DNA from: Gaoshiqia hydrogeniformans
GTDB taxonomy: Bacteria > Bacteroidota > Bacteroidia > Bacteroidales > Prolixibacteraceae
Direction of reading: 5' to 3'
NCBI RefSeq assembly: GCF_049347105.1
Contig: NZ_CP186334.1
Location: forward strand, 868,001-932,000
DNA length: 64,000 bases
Each line of letters opens with the position of its first letter. The first letter of the stretch is position 1. Shown piece after piece: positions 42,395 to 51,796 of this stretch. Below the pieces are notes generated by a model, which worked only from the letters and a program-made list of their open reading frames with translations, did no database searches and was not told where the DNA came from. The translations under genes were made by a program, and so were the position numbers.

Positions 42395-44809
42395 ATGCCC
42401 GAAACAACCAACCCTACTCAAACCGTTTGTATCCATTGCGGCGACGACTGCGGCAAACACCCGGTGACCTGGGACGATAAGGCCTTTTGCTGTACCGGTT
42501 GCCAAACGGTCTATCAGCTGTTAAATACCAATAAACTGGGCAAATACTACGAAATCGCGCAGTTACCGGGCATTAAGCTGGACACTACGGAACATGTTAC
42601 CGACGACAAATACGCTTTTCTCGACCTGCCTGAAATCGGCCGGCAACTGCTCGACTTTAGGGATTCGGGCATCGCAAAAGTCCGCTTTTTTATCCCGGGG
42701 ATTCACTGTGCTTCCTGCATTTGGCTGCTCGAAAACCTGCATACCCTCCACAAAGGGGTCATGCAATCGTCGGTCAACTTTCCGAAGAAAGAAGTGAGCA
42801 TCACCTATAAAGAAGACGCGATTTCCCTGCGGAAACTGGTCGAATTGCTGGTTTCCATCCATTACGTTCCTGAAATCAGCCGAAAAGACCGGGAGCAATC
42901 GCGACCTGCCCGGACCAGCCGCATCCTGCTAACAAAGATCGGCATTGCCGGGTTCAGCTTCCTCAATACCATGCTGTATCATTTCCCGCAATATCTACCC
43001 GGCAAAGAACAGCTGGAAAGTCATTTTCAACTGTTTTTTGGATGGCTCAGCTTTGCTTTAAGCCTGCCTGTTTTATTTTACTGTGCCAGCGACTATTTCC
43101 TGACAGCCTGGAAAGGCCTGAAGAATAAAGTCATCAGCATTGATACGCCCATCGCCCTCGGCCTGCTGATGTTGTTTATTCAAAGTACCTACGAGGTGGT
43201 CACGCAAAGCGGGATCGGTTATTTCGATTCGCTCACCGGCCTGGTGTTTTTTATGCTCACCGGGAAGTGGTACCAGGGAATTACCTATGAAGCCTTAACC
43301 TTCGAACGCGATTACAAAACTTATTTTCCCGTAGCCGTGACCAAACTCACCGATGCAGGACGCGAAACCATCCCGCTGGAAGAACTCCGGGCAGGCGACC
43401 GGATCCTGGTGCGCAACCAGGAACTGATCCCGGCCGACTCGGTTATTTTCAAGGGAAAAGGAAGCATCGACTACAGCTTTGTTACCGGCGAGTCGATCCC
43501 GGTGTCGAAAAATGAAGGAGAATTTGTCTTTGCCGGCGGCAGGCAAACCGGCAGCGGCATCGAGCTTCTGGTACAAAAAGAAGTGGAACAAAGCTACCTC
43601 ACCCAACTCTGGAACCAAAGCGAACAGGACGGGAATACCCGTAAAACTTCGATGACCGACATCATCAACCGGGTCAGCCAGTACTTTACCCTGATCGTAA
43701 TTTCCATCGCCCTGGCAGCAGCCATCTATTGGTTTCCGACCGACCATGGCAAAGCGGTATTCGCCTTTACATCGGTGCTGATTATTGCCTGCCCCTGCGC
43801 ATTGGCCCTCACGGTTCCGTTTACCTTCGGGAGCACGATGCGCTATTTCGGAAGGAAAGGGTTTTACCTGAAAAATGCCGACGTCATTGAAAAACTTTAC
43901 CACACCGATACGGTGGTTTTCGACAAAACCGGAACCATCACCCATTCCCAGGAGGCGAAGGTTCAGTTTGCCGGCGAAAGCTTAACCCACGAACAACAAC
44001 TGATGATCCGCTCCCTGGCTTACCATTCCACACATCCGCTGAGTAAAGCCATCTACAGGCACCTTCCCGAAGGTGAACTTTTCGAAGTGAAAAATTATAC
44101 CGAACTGCCTTCCCTGGGCATCAGCGGAACCATCCGGGGCGAAAAGGTCAACATCGGTTCCCGGTATTTTGTGACAGGCGAGACAGCCGACGGGGAAGAG
44201 TTAAAAACACAGGTTTGGATTTATATTAACAACCGGGTGCCGGGCTATTTCCAATTTGAGAACAAATACCGGGAAGGTTTATCCGAAACCATTGAGCAAT
44301 TAAGGAAACAGGCAGAGCTGCATCTGATCAGCGGCGACAATGAGTCGGAACGCGATAATCTGCTGCCGCTTTTTAAAGATCATGCCCGTCTGAACTTCAA
44401 CCAATCGCCAACAGATAAGCTCAACTACGTCCGGAATTTGCAGACCAACGGGAAAAACGTGCTGATGATCGGCGACGGGCTGAATGATGCCGGTGCGCTG
44501 AACGAAAGCAAAGTCGGGCTGGTGATTGCCGATAACATCTATCATTTCACGCCGGCATGCGATGCCATTTTACAAGCCGGTAAGTTTGCCGGACTCAATA
44601 AGTTCATCCGGTTTACCCGTACCAGCATGAAAATTGTGAAGCTGAGCTTCCTGATTTCCTTTCTGTATAACCTCATCGGGATTTCGTTTGCGGTACAGGG
44701 AAATTTATCGCCTGTCGTCGCTGCCATCCTGATGCCGCTCAGTTCGGTCTCGGTGGTTGCATTCGCCACATTCGCAGTGAGATTTACCGCCAAGCGGGCC
44801 GGACTGTAA
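42395..44809 (+). CDS. ccoI: CcoI/FixI-type copper-translocating P-type ATPase
   Basis: An 804-residue P1B-ATPase that supplies copper for cbb3 oxidase assembly. Start MPETTNPTQ at 42395 is preferred over an in-frame GTG at 42380. N-terminal metal region: CIHCGDDCGKHPVTW and CCTGCQTVYQLL, then an HMA-like domain with IHCASCIWLLENL. Catalytic motifs: TGES in the actuator domain, membrane CPCALAL, phosphorylation site DKTGTIT, HP locus (YHSTHPLSKAI) and GDGLNDAGAL. First gene of the cco cluster. Confidence 0.92.
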   Translation: MPETTNPTQTVCIHCGDDCGKHPVTWDDKAFCCTGCQTVYQLLNTNKLGKYYEIAQLPGIKLDTTEHVTDDKYAFLDLPEIGRQLLDFRDSGIAKVRFFIPGIHCASCIWLLENLHTLHKGVMQSSVNFPKKEVSITYKEDAISLRKLVELLVSIHYVPEISRKDREQSRPARTSRILLTKIGIAGFSFLNTMLYHFPQYLPGKEQLESHFQLFFGWLSFALSLPVLFYCASDYFLTAWKGLKNKVISIDTPIALGLLMLFIQSTYEVVTQSGIGYFDSLTGLVFFMLTGKWYQGITYEALTFERDYKTYFPVAVTKLTDAGRETIPLEELRAGDRILVRNQELIPADSVIFKGKGSIDYSFVTGESIPVSKNEGEFVFAGGRQTGSGIELLVQKEVEQSYLTQLWNQSEQDGNTRKTSMTDIINRVSQYFTLIVISIALAAAIYWFPTDHGKAVFAFTSVLIIACPCALALTVPFTFGSTMRYFGRKGFYLKNADVIEKLYHTDTVVFDKTGTITHSQEAKVQFAGESLTHEQQLMIRSLAYHSTHPLSKAIYRHLPEGELFEVKNYTELPSLGISGTIRGEKVNIGSRYFVTGETADGEELKTQVWIYINNRVPGYFQFENKYREGLSETIEQLRKQAELHLISGDNESERDNLLPLFKDHARLNFNQSPTDKLNYVRNLQTNGKNVLMIGDGLNDAGALNESKVGLVIADNIYHFTPACDAILQAGKFAGLNKFIRFTRTSMKIVKLSFLISFLYNLIGISFAVQGNLSPVVAAILMPLSSVSVVAFATFAVRFTAKRAGL

Positions 44810-44961
44810 ACTGATTGTTTGTTTTTTGTGAAAAAAAAGAATTGTGATGAAAAAACAATGTTTAACGAAGCTTGTTATTTGGACATTAGCTTGTTTTATG
44901 GATAATTTCCAAAACAATCTGTAAGAATCCTTTAAACTGAACCCTAAACGGAAAACGCCTT

Positions 44962-45174
44962 ATGTCTGTTTTATACTTCCTGGTGATTATTGGTATCCTG
45001 GTGGCAGCCGCCTTTCTTGCAGCCTTTATCTGGGCTGTGCGTTCGGGGCAGTTTGATGATTCGTATACGCCTTCCGTGCGTATGCTTTTCGACGATATGC
45101 CAACAAGTGAGGAGGGTCCCTCCCCGGGGGAAGCACAACAAAAAACAATCAAAAAAACCGATGATATAAAATAA
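44962..45174 (+). CDS. ccoS: cbb3 oxidase maturation protein CcoS
   Basis: A 70-residue protein with one N-terminal helix (SVLYFLVIIGILVAAAFLAA), then FIWAVRSGQFDDSYTPSVRM and a hydrophilic tail. The WAvrsGQFDD pattern after the helix is the CcoS mark. It is needed for cofactor insertion into cbb3 oxidase. It is 10 bases before ccoN. Confidence 0.93.
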   Translation: MSVLYFLVIIGILVAAAFLAAFIWAVRSGQFDDSYTPSVRMLFDDMPTSEEGPSPGEAQQKTIKKTDDIK

Positions 45175-45184
45175 ATCAACTGAT

Positions 45185-47326
45185 ATGGAATTGGAAAAAT
45201 TTAGTTACGACAACAAAATTACCCGCAATTTTGCCATCGCAACCATTGTATGGGGGGTGGTTGGCCTGTTGATGGGAGTCATTGTTGCCCTTCAGATTTT
45301 TATCCCTGAAATGAATTTCAGCCTGGAGTTTACCACCTTTGGACGGACCCGGCCGGTTCACACGAACGCCGCCATTTTCGCCTTCGTGGGAAATGCCATC
45401 TTCACGGCCGTGTATTACTCCATGCAACGCCTGCTTAAAACCCGGATGTACAGCGATTTACTGGGGAAAATCCATTTTTGGGGATGGCAACTGATTATTG
45501 TAGCCGCGGCCGTTACCTTGCTGGCCGGCTTCACCACCGGAAAAGAATATGCCGAATTGGAATGGCCCATCGACATTGCCATCACCCTGGTTTGGGTTGT
45601 TTTTGGCATCAACATGTTTGGCACCTTGTTGCAACGCCGGACAAGTCACATTTATGTAGCCATTTGGTTTTACATTGCTACCTGGGCAACCGTTGCCGTG
45701 CTGCATGTAGTCAATTCAATTGAAATTCCGGTCAGCGCCTTTAAAAGTTACCCGGTTTATGCAGGAATTCAGGACGCCCTGGTGCAGTGGTGGTACGGAC
45801 ACAATGCCGTGGCCTTTTTCCTGACCACCCCCTTCCTGGGGCTGATGTATTATTTTGTGCCGAAAGCCACCAACCGCCCGGTTTATTCCTATAAATTATC
45901 GATTATCCATTTCTGGTCGCTCATTTTCATTTACATTTGGGCCGGTCCGCACCATTTGTTGTACAGCTCGCTACCAGACTGGCTGCAGGCGCTCGGGACC
46001 ACCTTCTCGGTGATGCTGATCGCCCCCAGTTGGGGAGGCATGATTAACGGCTTGCTTACCTTGAGAGGCGCCTGGGATAAAGTTCGCAGAGACCCGATCC
46101 TGAAAATGTTCGTAGTGGGGCTTACAGCCTACGGTATGGCCACATTCGAAGGGCCGCTGCTGTCGCTCAAATCGGTGAATGCCATCAGCCATTTCACCGA
46201 CTGGACCATCGGGCACGTACATATCGGCGCCCTGGGCTGGAACGGACTGCTCACCTTCGGCATGCTGTACTGGTTGTTTCCCCGGCTTTTCAACACCAAA
46301 CTATACTCAGTGAAACTGGCCAACGTGCATTTCTGGCTGGCAACCCTGGCTATTATCTTTTATGCCGTCCCGTTGTATATCGGCGGAATCACCCAGGCCC
46401 TGATGTGGAAACAGTTCACCCCCGAGGGATACCTGATGTACCCCAACTTTCTCGAAACCGTCACGCAGCTGGTCCCCATGTACGCTATCCGTGCATTTGG
46501 AGGCATCCTGTACCTGAGCGGCTTCCTGCTGTTGGTTTTCAACCTGGTAAAAACGGCGCAATCAGGTAAGTTCCTGGCCGAAGAAGAAGCACAGGCCCCG
46601 GCGCTGGTCAACCCGGAAAGGCCAAAAACAGCCAACGAAAGCTGGCATGGATTTCTGGAACGCAAGCCGATTCGTTTCCTGATCTTTGCAACCATCGCCA
46701 TCCTGATCGGCAGTATTTTTGAAATTGTGCCTTCGTACCTGATCAAGTCCAATGTGCCGATCATCCCGACGGTACAGCCCTATACGCCGCTCGAGCTGCA
46801 AGGGCGCGACATTTATATCCGGGAAGGTTGTTACACCTGTCACTCGCAAATGATCAGGCCTTTTCGCTCCGAAACCGAACGGTACGGCGAATATTCAAAG
46901 GCCGGCGAATTCATCTACGATCGTCCGTTCCAGTTTGGTTCCAAACGTACCGGCCCCGACCTGGCGCGTGAAGGGGTAAAAACCGGCCGGATATACAAAC
47001 CCAATGCCTGGCATTACAACCATTTCATCGACCCGCAAAAGATGAACGAAGCGTCCATCATGCCCAAATATCCCTGGTTGGCCAAAAAGGACATCGACCT
47101 AAGCTCGACCCCGGCCAAAATCAGGGTGATGAAAAAGCTGGGCGTCCCCTACCCCGACAATTATGAAATGCAGGCCAACGACGATCTGAAAGCACAGGCC
47201 GAACAGATTGCAAAAAACCTGCACGAAGCCGGTATCGAAACGGAAAGCACAAAAGAAATCATCGCCCTGATCGCCTACATCCAACGGCTGGGCACCGACA
47301 TTATGGTTAAACCCGAAAACGAATAA
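45185..47326 (+). CDS. ccoN: cbb3-type cytochrome c oxidase, fused subunits I and II (CcoNO)
   Basis: A 713-residue fusion. Residues 1-~480 are CcoN with 12 helices: haem/copper ligand blocks RPVHTNAAIFAF, WWYGHNAVAFFLTTPFLG, YIWAGPHHLLYSSLPDW and the TIGHVHIGALGWNG region. After a linker and one anchor helix (FLIFATIAILIGSIFEIVPSY), the CcoO part has the haem c site REGCYTCHSQMIRPFRSE and the methionine ligand region (NEASIMPKYPWL). Separate ccoN and ccoO genes are usual in proteobacteria; the fusion is typical of Bacteroidota. It reduces oxygen at very low concentrations and pumps protons. Confidence 0.95.
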   Translation: MELEKFSYDNKITRNFAIATIVWGVVGLLMGVIVALQIFIPEMNFSLEFTTFGRTRPVHTNAAIFAFVGNAIFTAVYYSMQRLLKTRMYSDLLGKIHFWGWQLIIVAAAVTLLAGFTTGKEYAELEWPIDIAITLVWVVFGINMFGTLLQRRTSHIYVAIWFYIATWATVAVLHVVNSIEIPVSAFKSYPVYAGIQDALVQWWYGHNAVAFFLTTPFLGLMYYFVPKATNRPVYSYKLSIIHFWSLIFIYIWAGPHHLLYSSLPDWLQALGTTFSVMLIAPSWGGMINGLLTLRGAWDKVRRDPILKMFVVGLTAYGMATFEGPLLSLKSVNAISHFTDWTIGHVHIGALGWNGLLTFGMLYWLFPRLFNTKLYSVKLANVHFWLATLAIIFYAVPLYIGGITQALMWKQFTPEGYLMYPNFLETVTQLVPMYAIRAFGGILYLSGFLLLVFNLVKTAQSGKFLAEEEAQAPALVNPERPKTANESWHGFLERKPIRFLIFATIAILIGSIFEIVPSYLIKSNVPIIPTVQPYTPLELQGRDIYIREGCYTCHSQMIRPFRSETERYGEYSKAGEFIYDRPFQFGSKRTGPDLAREGVKTGRIYKPNAWHYNHFIDPQKMNEASIMPKYPWLAKKDIDLSSTPAKIRVMKKLGVPYPDNYEMQANDDLKAQAEQIAKNLHEAGIETESTKEIIALIAYIQRLGTDIMVKPENE

Positions 47327-47329
47327 GCC

Positions 47330-47506
47330 ATGATCGGAGAAACACTCAGAAGCATTGACCATGTCGGCATATATGCGATTATTGGCTTTTTTATCTTCTT
47401 TATCTTCTTTATCCTGGTAGCCATACACACGGTAAAGATGGACAAAGAAAAGACCCGACGATTCAGTCATTTACCTTTGGATGACAACAAGGAGCAAACA
47501 AGTTGA
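47330..47506 (+). CDS. ccoQ: CcoQ-like small subunit of cbb3 oxidase (58 aa)
   Basis: A 58-residue protein, MIGETLRSIDHVGIYAIIGF, then FIFFIFFILVAIHTVKMDKE and a hydrophilic tail. One helix (residues ~12-34) and position between ccoNO (3 bases upstream) and ccoP (18 bases downstream) identify it as CcoQ/FixQ, which stabilises the complex. Sequence conservation in this family is low. Confidence 0.8.
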   Translation: MIGETLRSIDHVGIYAIIGFFIFFIFFILVAIHTVKMDKEKTRRFSHLPLDDNKEQTS

Positions 47507-47524
47507 ACTGAAAAAATCAGCCTT

Positions 47525-48151
47525 ATGAGAACAGAAAAAAATCAACAGCAAAACGCCAATAAACCAGAAGAATACGACGATTTATCCAAAATAAAATTCA
47601 TCGGGGGACACGAATACGACGGGATCCGGGAACTCGACAACGGCATACCTGCCTGGTTCAAATATTTGTTTTACGCCACCATCGTTTTCGCCTTCTCCTA
47701 CCTGATGCTGGTTTTTGTTTTTAAAGACGAAAGCATCATTCAGGAGAAAGAATACCGCGAAGAAATGGCTGCCGCCCGCAAGGATAAAGGACAACCCGCC
47801 GGCAAAACAGCCGTGTTAGCCGAAGTCAAACCAAAGTCGGAAGCCGAAATCATGGCCGACGGAAAACTGACCTTCGACCGGATTTGCTCGGTTTGCCACG
47901 GAAAATTCGGACAAGGACTGGTTGGTCCCAACATGACGGATGAATACTGGATTCATGGCGGAAGTTATGAAAATATGAAAGAAGTAGTGCTGAACGGGGT
48001 GATCGAAAAAGGAATGATCCCCTATAAAGATCAGCTGTCCCGGGACCAAATTCACCATGTTATTACCTATATCCGGTCGTTGCAGGGCAGCAATCCGCCA
48101 AACCAGAAAGCGCCCGAAGGTGAAAAATACATTCCCGAAACAATCGAATAA
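47525..48151 (+). CDS. ccoP: cbb3-type oxidase subunit III CcoP, monohaem form
   Basis: A 208-residue membrane-anchored cytochrome c. An N-terminal FixP_N-like region (YDGIRELDNGIPAWFKYLFY) leads into one helix (residues ~45-66). A single cytochrome c domain has FDRICSVCHGKFGQGLVGPN and the downstream methionine-bearing VIEKGMIPYKDQLS. Classical CcoP has two CxxCH sites and ~300 residues; only one is present here. It carries electrons from soluble donors to CcoNO. Confidence 0.9.
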   Translation: MRTEKNQQQNANKPEEYDDLSKIKFIGGHEYDGIRELDNGIPAWFKYLFYATIVFAFSYLMLVFVFKDESIIQEKEYREEMAAARKDKGQPAGKTAVLAEVKPKSEAEIMADGKLTFDRICSVCHGKFGQGLVGPNMTDEYWIHGGSYENMKEVVLNGVIEKGMIPYKDQLSRDQIHHVITYIRSLQGSNPPNQKAPEGEKYIPETIE

Positions 48152-48197
48152 CTTGCATCCCGGATAGCAAAAAAACCGCAAATACAAAACAACGGCT

Positions 48198-49625
48198 ATG
48201 GAGCACATGGAAAAACCCGAAGAATTCAGGAAAGTCACCTTTCGCGACCGTATTTCGACGGTAGGCAATGACGGGAAGCGGGTTTGGGTATTTCCGCAAA
48301 TGCCCAGGGGAAAACTTTATAACTACCGCCGCGTAGTAGCTTACCTGCTACTACTGTTTTTCTACCTCGCCCCTCACCTGACACTGAACAAGCAACCGCT
48401 GGTCCTGCTCGACTTTGCCAACAGGCATCTTACCTTGTTTGGCCAGACCTTCTATCCGCAGGACGCTCACTTGCTCGTATTGATCCTGCTTACTTTTTTG
48501 GTTTTCATTATCCTTTTTACCGTCATTTACGGACGTGTTTTCTGCGGATGGGCCTGCCCGCAAACCATCTTCATGGAGTTTTTATACCGTCCGGTTGAAT
48601 ACCTGATTGACGGCAACCGGAATAAACAACGCGAATTGGCCCGGCAGGAAATGAACCCGGTGAAGGCATTCAAACGGATCCTGAAGCACGGTATTTTCCT
48701 GATGATCTCGTTCTTCAGCACGCTCACCTTTTTAGCTTACATCATCAGCTTCCGGGAAGTGAGGTTACTTCTGCAAGGCTGGCCGTTTCCCAACACGGGA
48801 AGTTTTCTGGCTGTTCTGGCATTTACCGGAGCCCACTATTTCATCTTCGCCTGGTTTCGCGAACAGGTTTGCACCCTGGTGTGCCCCTACGGCCGGCTGC
48901 AGGGAGTGATGCTCGATGAGAACTCCATTGTAGTTGCTTACGATTACAAACGCGGTGAACCTCGCGGACGGGGAAGACACGAGGAAAAAGGCGACTGCAT
49001 TGATTGTAAACGTTGTGTGGATGTTTGCCCTACCGGTATAGACATCCGAAACGGTACCCAGCTGGAGTGCATTCATTGCACAGCCTGCATGGATGCCTGC
49101 AATGCCGTGATGTACACCGTAAACAAACCCGCAGGCCTCATCCGTTACGCATCCGAACGCTCAATCCGGGAAGGAACCGGCAAACTGATGAATGCCCGTT
49201 CGCTGGCCTACTCAGTGGTCCTTTTCGTTTTACTCGGCGTAGCTGGTTTTGCATTTATCGACCGAAGCGAGGTGGAAACCACCATTATCCGCATGCAGGG
49301 AACTCTGTTCCAGGAACACGGACAGGAGGCATACAGCAATTTGTACAACCTGCAAATGATCAATAAAACCAACGCTTCGTCCACGCTCGACTTGCAACTT
49401 TTGGAACCGGAAGGCGAAATCAGGGTGTTGGGCAACCCGCTTGTACTCGAGCCGGGAGAATTGATTTCGCGAAACCTGCTCATCATATTAAATAAACCGA
49501 TCCTGAAAAGTTCCAACACCCGGATCATCATCGGAGTATACAAGGAAGGTGTGCTGACCGACAAAATCAGTTCGGGCTTTGTGGGACCAAACTCATTGGA
49601 TAAAAAGCAAACATATGAAGATTAA
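48198..49625 (+). CDS. ccoG: Cytochrome c oxidase accessory protein CcoG (FixG/RdxA-like)
   Basis: A 475-residue polyferredoxin-type membrane protein. Several helices surround RVFCGWACPQTIFMEFLYRP and a further cysteine motif VCTLVCPYGRLQGVM. Two 4Fe-4S clusters are suggested by GDCIDCKRCVDVCPTGIDIR and LECIHCTACMDACNAVMYTV. The C-terminal ~120 residues form an immunoglobulin-like periplasmic domain after the last helix. It acts in copper reduction/handling during cbb3 assembly. The end overlaps ccoH by 11 bases. Confidence 0.94.
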   Translation: MEHMEKPEEFRKVTFRDRISTVGNDGKRVWVFPQMPRGKLYNYRRVVAYLLLLFFYLAPHLTLNKQPLVLLDFANRHLTLFGQTFYPQDAHLLVLILLTFLVFIILFTVIYGRVFCGWACPQTIFMEFLYRPVEYLIDGNRNKQRELARQEMNPVKAFKRILKHGIFLMISFFSTLTFLAYIISFREVRLLLQGWPFPNTGSFLAVLAFTGAHYFIFAWFREQVCTLVCPYGRLQGVMLDENSIVVAYDYKRGEPRGRGRHEEKGDCIDCKRCVDVCPTGIDIRNGTQLECIHCTACMDACNAVMYTVNKPAGLIRYASERSIREGTGKLMNARSLAYSVVLFVLLGVAGFAFIDRSEVETTIIRMQGTLFQEHGQEAYSNLYNLQMINKTNASSTLDLQLLEPEGEIRVLGNPLVLEPGELISRNLLIILNKPILKSSNTRIIIGVYKEGVLTDKISSGFVGPNSLDKKQTYED

Positions 49626-50064
49626 CATAAATTGGGGTACAGGAATTGTCATCGCCATCATCCTGATGATTTCGGGCATGCTGTTTTTGGTGTATCTGGC
49701 CACCCGGCAGGATTATTACCTGGTAGAAAAAGATTATTACCAAAAATCAGTCAATTACCAGGAACAAATTGAACGAATTAGGAATGCCAATCAACTTATG
49801 GTGAAACCAGACTTCAGTTACGGCAACCACCGGCTGACACTTCAACTGCCCCCTGAATTTAAAGGAAAAACGATTGCCGGCCAATTGCGCATCTACAGCC
49901 CGGTGAACGAAGCTTACGATCTCAGCTTCAACCTGAAGCCCGACACAGCATTGAGGCAATACCTGGCGCTGGAACAATTACCCAAAGGCCGCTATACCCT
50001 GAAACTGGACTGGACAGCCGGGGAAAAGGCTTATTACTTCGAGCAAAATTTTCATAAAGAATAA
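49615..50064 (+). CDS. ccoH: FixH-family protein CcoH
   Basis: A 149-residue protein starting MKININWGTGIVIAIILM at 49615, inside the end of ccoG; the longer in-frame start is rejected. One N-terminal helix is followed by LVEKDYYQKSVNYQEQIER, typical of FixH, and a periplasmic beta-domain. It assists cbb3 assembly with the copper ATPase. The SafE-like gene begins 11 bases downstream. Confidence 0.9.
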   Translation: MKININWGTGIVIAIILMISGMLFLVYLATRQDYYLVEKDYYQKSVNYQEQIERIRNANQLMVKPDFSYGNHRLTLQLPPEFKGKTIAGQLRIYSPVNEAYDLSFNLKPDTALRQYLALEQLPKGRYTLKLDWTAGEKAYYFEQNFHKE

Positions 50065-50075
50065 AATCAATTAAG

Positions 50076-50798
50076 ATGGCTGATTTAATTACACCTTTAA
50101 CATTGGGATTGCTTGGCAGTTTTCATTGCATTGGCATGTGCGGCCCCATTGCGGTGGCGCTTCCCCTGAGAAGCCATAGCTGGCTGTCGAAAATCAGTGG
50201 CGGATTACTTTACAACCTGGGACGAACCCTCACCTATGCCCTTTTAGGCATCCTGTTTGGTTTACTGGGAAGAGGGATTCAACTGGCCGGATTTCAGCAA
50301 TGGACTTCGATCCTGTTAGGTATCCTCATGATCCTGAGCGTTCTGTTTCCCTATTTCTTCAGGCAGAAGATCAGCATCGGCAACTTATTCACGGGTTATG
50401 CTGCCCGGCTGATCAGCAACCTGCAACAACTTTTCAGGAAGCACGACTGGTCGTCGCTGTTTCTGATCGGCTTACTGAACGGCCTGCTTCCCTGCGGATT
50501 GGTTTACGTGGCTGTCGCCGGGGCCATCAACACCAACCAGGTGACTGACGGCGCCTTGTTTATGGCCTTGTTCGGATTAGGTACCATCCCGATGTTGCTG
50601 GCTGTTTCGCTAACCGGAAACGCCATCAGCGCCGGATTGCGATCAAAAATGCGGAAACTTGTGCCCTATTTTGTGGTCTTACTGGGAATTCTGTTCGTGC
50701 TGCGCGGCCTTTCGCTGGGCATTCCGTACGTAAGCCCCAAAAGTGAGAAGTTAGCCCCAAAAACGGAAGTCATTCATGAGGAAAGTTGTTGTCATTAG
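50076..50798 (+). CDS. Sulfite exporter TauE/SafE-like (DsbD-type) membrane protein
   Basis: A 240-residue protein with six predicted helices: GLLGSFHCIGMCGPIAVALP, YNLGRTLTYALLGILFGLLG, LIGLLNGLLPCGLVYVAVAG and AVSLTGNAISAGL. The HCIGMCGP and GLLPCGLVY cysteines resemble metal- or thiol-handling DsbD-like proteins of COG2836 that follow ccoH in many cbb3 clusters. A role in copper supply to the oxidase is likely from context; sulfite export is not implied. The tail ends EESCCH, another potential metal site. Confidence 0.85.
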   Translation: MADLITPLTLGLLGSFHCIGMCGPIAVALPLRSHSWLSKISGGLLYNLGRTLTYALLGILFGLLGRGIQLAGFQQWTSILLGILMILSVLFPYFFRQKISIGNLFTGYAARLISNLQQLFRKHDWSSLFLIGLLNGLLPCGLVYVAVAGAINTNQVTDGALFMALFGLGTIPMLLAVSLTGNAISAGLRSKMRKLVPYFVVLLGILFVLRGLSLGIPYVSPKSEKLAPKTEVIHEESCCH

Positions 50799-50978
50799 CC
50801 AAACCGTCCTTCGTTTCGCCTAAATTGACTTACAATGAAGAAGCGGTAATTGTGATCTGATCAAAACTGAAAATTTTCGGTTTTTATTCATTTTCATTAA
50901 ACATTCAACAGTGCTTAAGGGTTTCTTATCATGAAATTGAAACGGGTCAATTTATTTTGAATAAAATCAAAACCCAAA

Positions 50979-51788
50979 ATGACTAAAATTCAAAGGCAAA
51001 ACCCCAAATTCTTAATCATACCGATCTTGCTTTTCCTGTTTTCAGGCGCAGCAGGACAGTCATCGCTGATTGATGACCGCAGCAGGGATCCGGAGATTGG
51101 CGTGATTGAACACCTGGATGAGTATTTGCCTGAAGACATTTATATCGTTGGAGAAGACTCCCAAAAAGTAACTCTGACCAGCCTGATCGACCGACCCACT
51201 ATCCTAAACCTGGTGTATTACCGCTGCCCGGGAATTTGCAGCCCGCTGATGGAAGGTTTGGCTGATGTAATGAATAAATCGGACCTGAAAGCCGGGGTGG
51301 ATTACCAGGTACTCACCATCAGTTTCGATCCGACTGAAACCCTCGATTTGGCCTTGCGAAAAAAAACCAACTACCTGAACCTGACCGATAAAAAAGAAGA
51401 ACTGGCGGGGGGCTGGAAATATTTCATTTCAGACAGCGCCAGCATCGCGAAACTGACCCAAACCGTTGGTTTTAGGTATAAACGTACCGGCAATGATTTT
51501 CAACATGCGGCGTCGGTGATGGTGATCAGCCCCGACGGGAAGATTACCCGCTACCTCAACGGACTATATTTTTTACCTTTCGAATTTAAAATGGCCATCG
51601 TTGAAGCCGGCAAAGGGCAATCGGGCCCAACAATCAACAAGCTTCTGCAATATTGTTACTCGTATGATCCGGTTGGCCAGACTTACGTGTTGAATGTCAC
51701 TAAAATATCCGGCACGCTGATCCTGTTTTTTGCAGCGCTTATTTTCCTGTACCTGATTTTAAAACCCAAGAAGAAAATAACAAACTAA
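50979..51788 (+). CDS. SCO1/SenC-family copper chaperone
   Basis: A 269-residue protein with a signal-like N terminus (FLIIPILLFLFSGAAGQ), a thioredoxin-like domain and a C-terminal membrane helix (GTLILFFAALIFLYLIL). Copper ligands are complete: Cys83 and Cys87 in YRCPGICSP and His176 in NDFQHAASV. SCO proteins deliver copper to the CuA site of subunit II. It lies 8 bases before the caa3 subunit I gene, consistent with that job. Confidence 0.92.
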   Translation: MTKIQRQNPKFLIIPILLFLFSGAAGQSSLIDDRSRDPEIGVIEHLDEYLPEDIYIVGEDSQKVTLTSLIDRPTILNLVYYRCPGICSPLMEGLADVMNKSDLKAGVDYQVLTISFDPTETLDLALRKKTNYLNLTDKKEELAGGWKYFISDSASIAKLTQTVGFRYKRTGNDFQHAASVMVISPDGKITRYLNGLYFLPFEFKMAIVEAGKGQSGPTINKLLQYCYSYDPVGQTYVLNVTKISGTLILFFAALIFLYLILKPKKKITN

Positions 51789-51796
51789 CTATTTTT

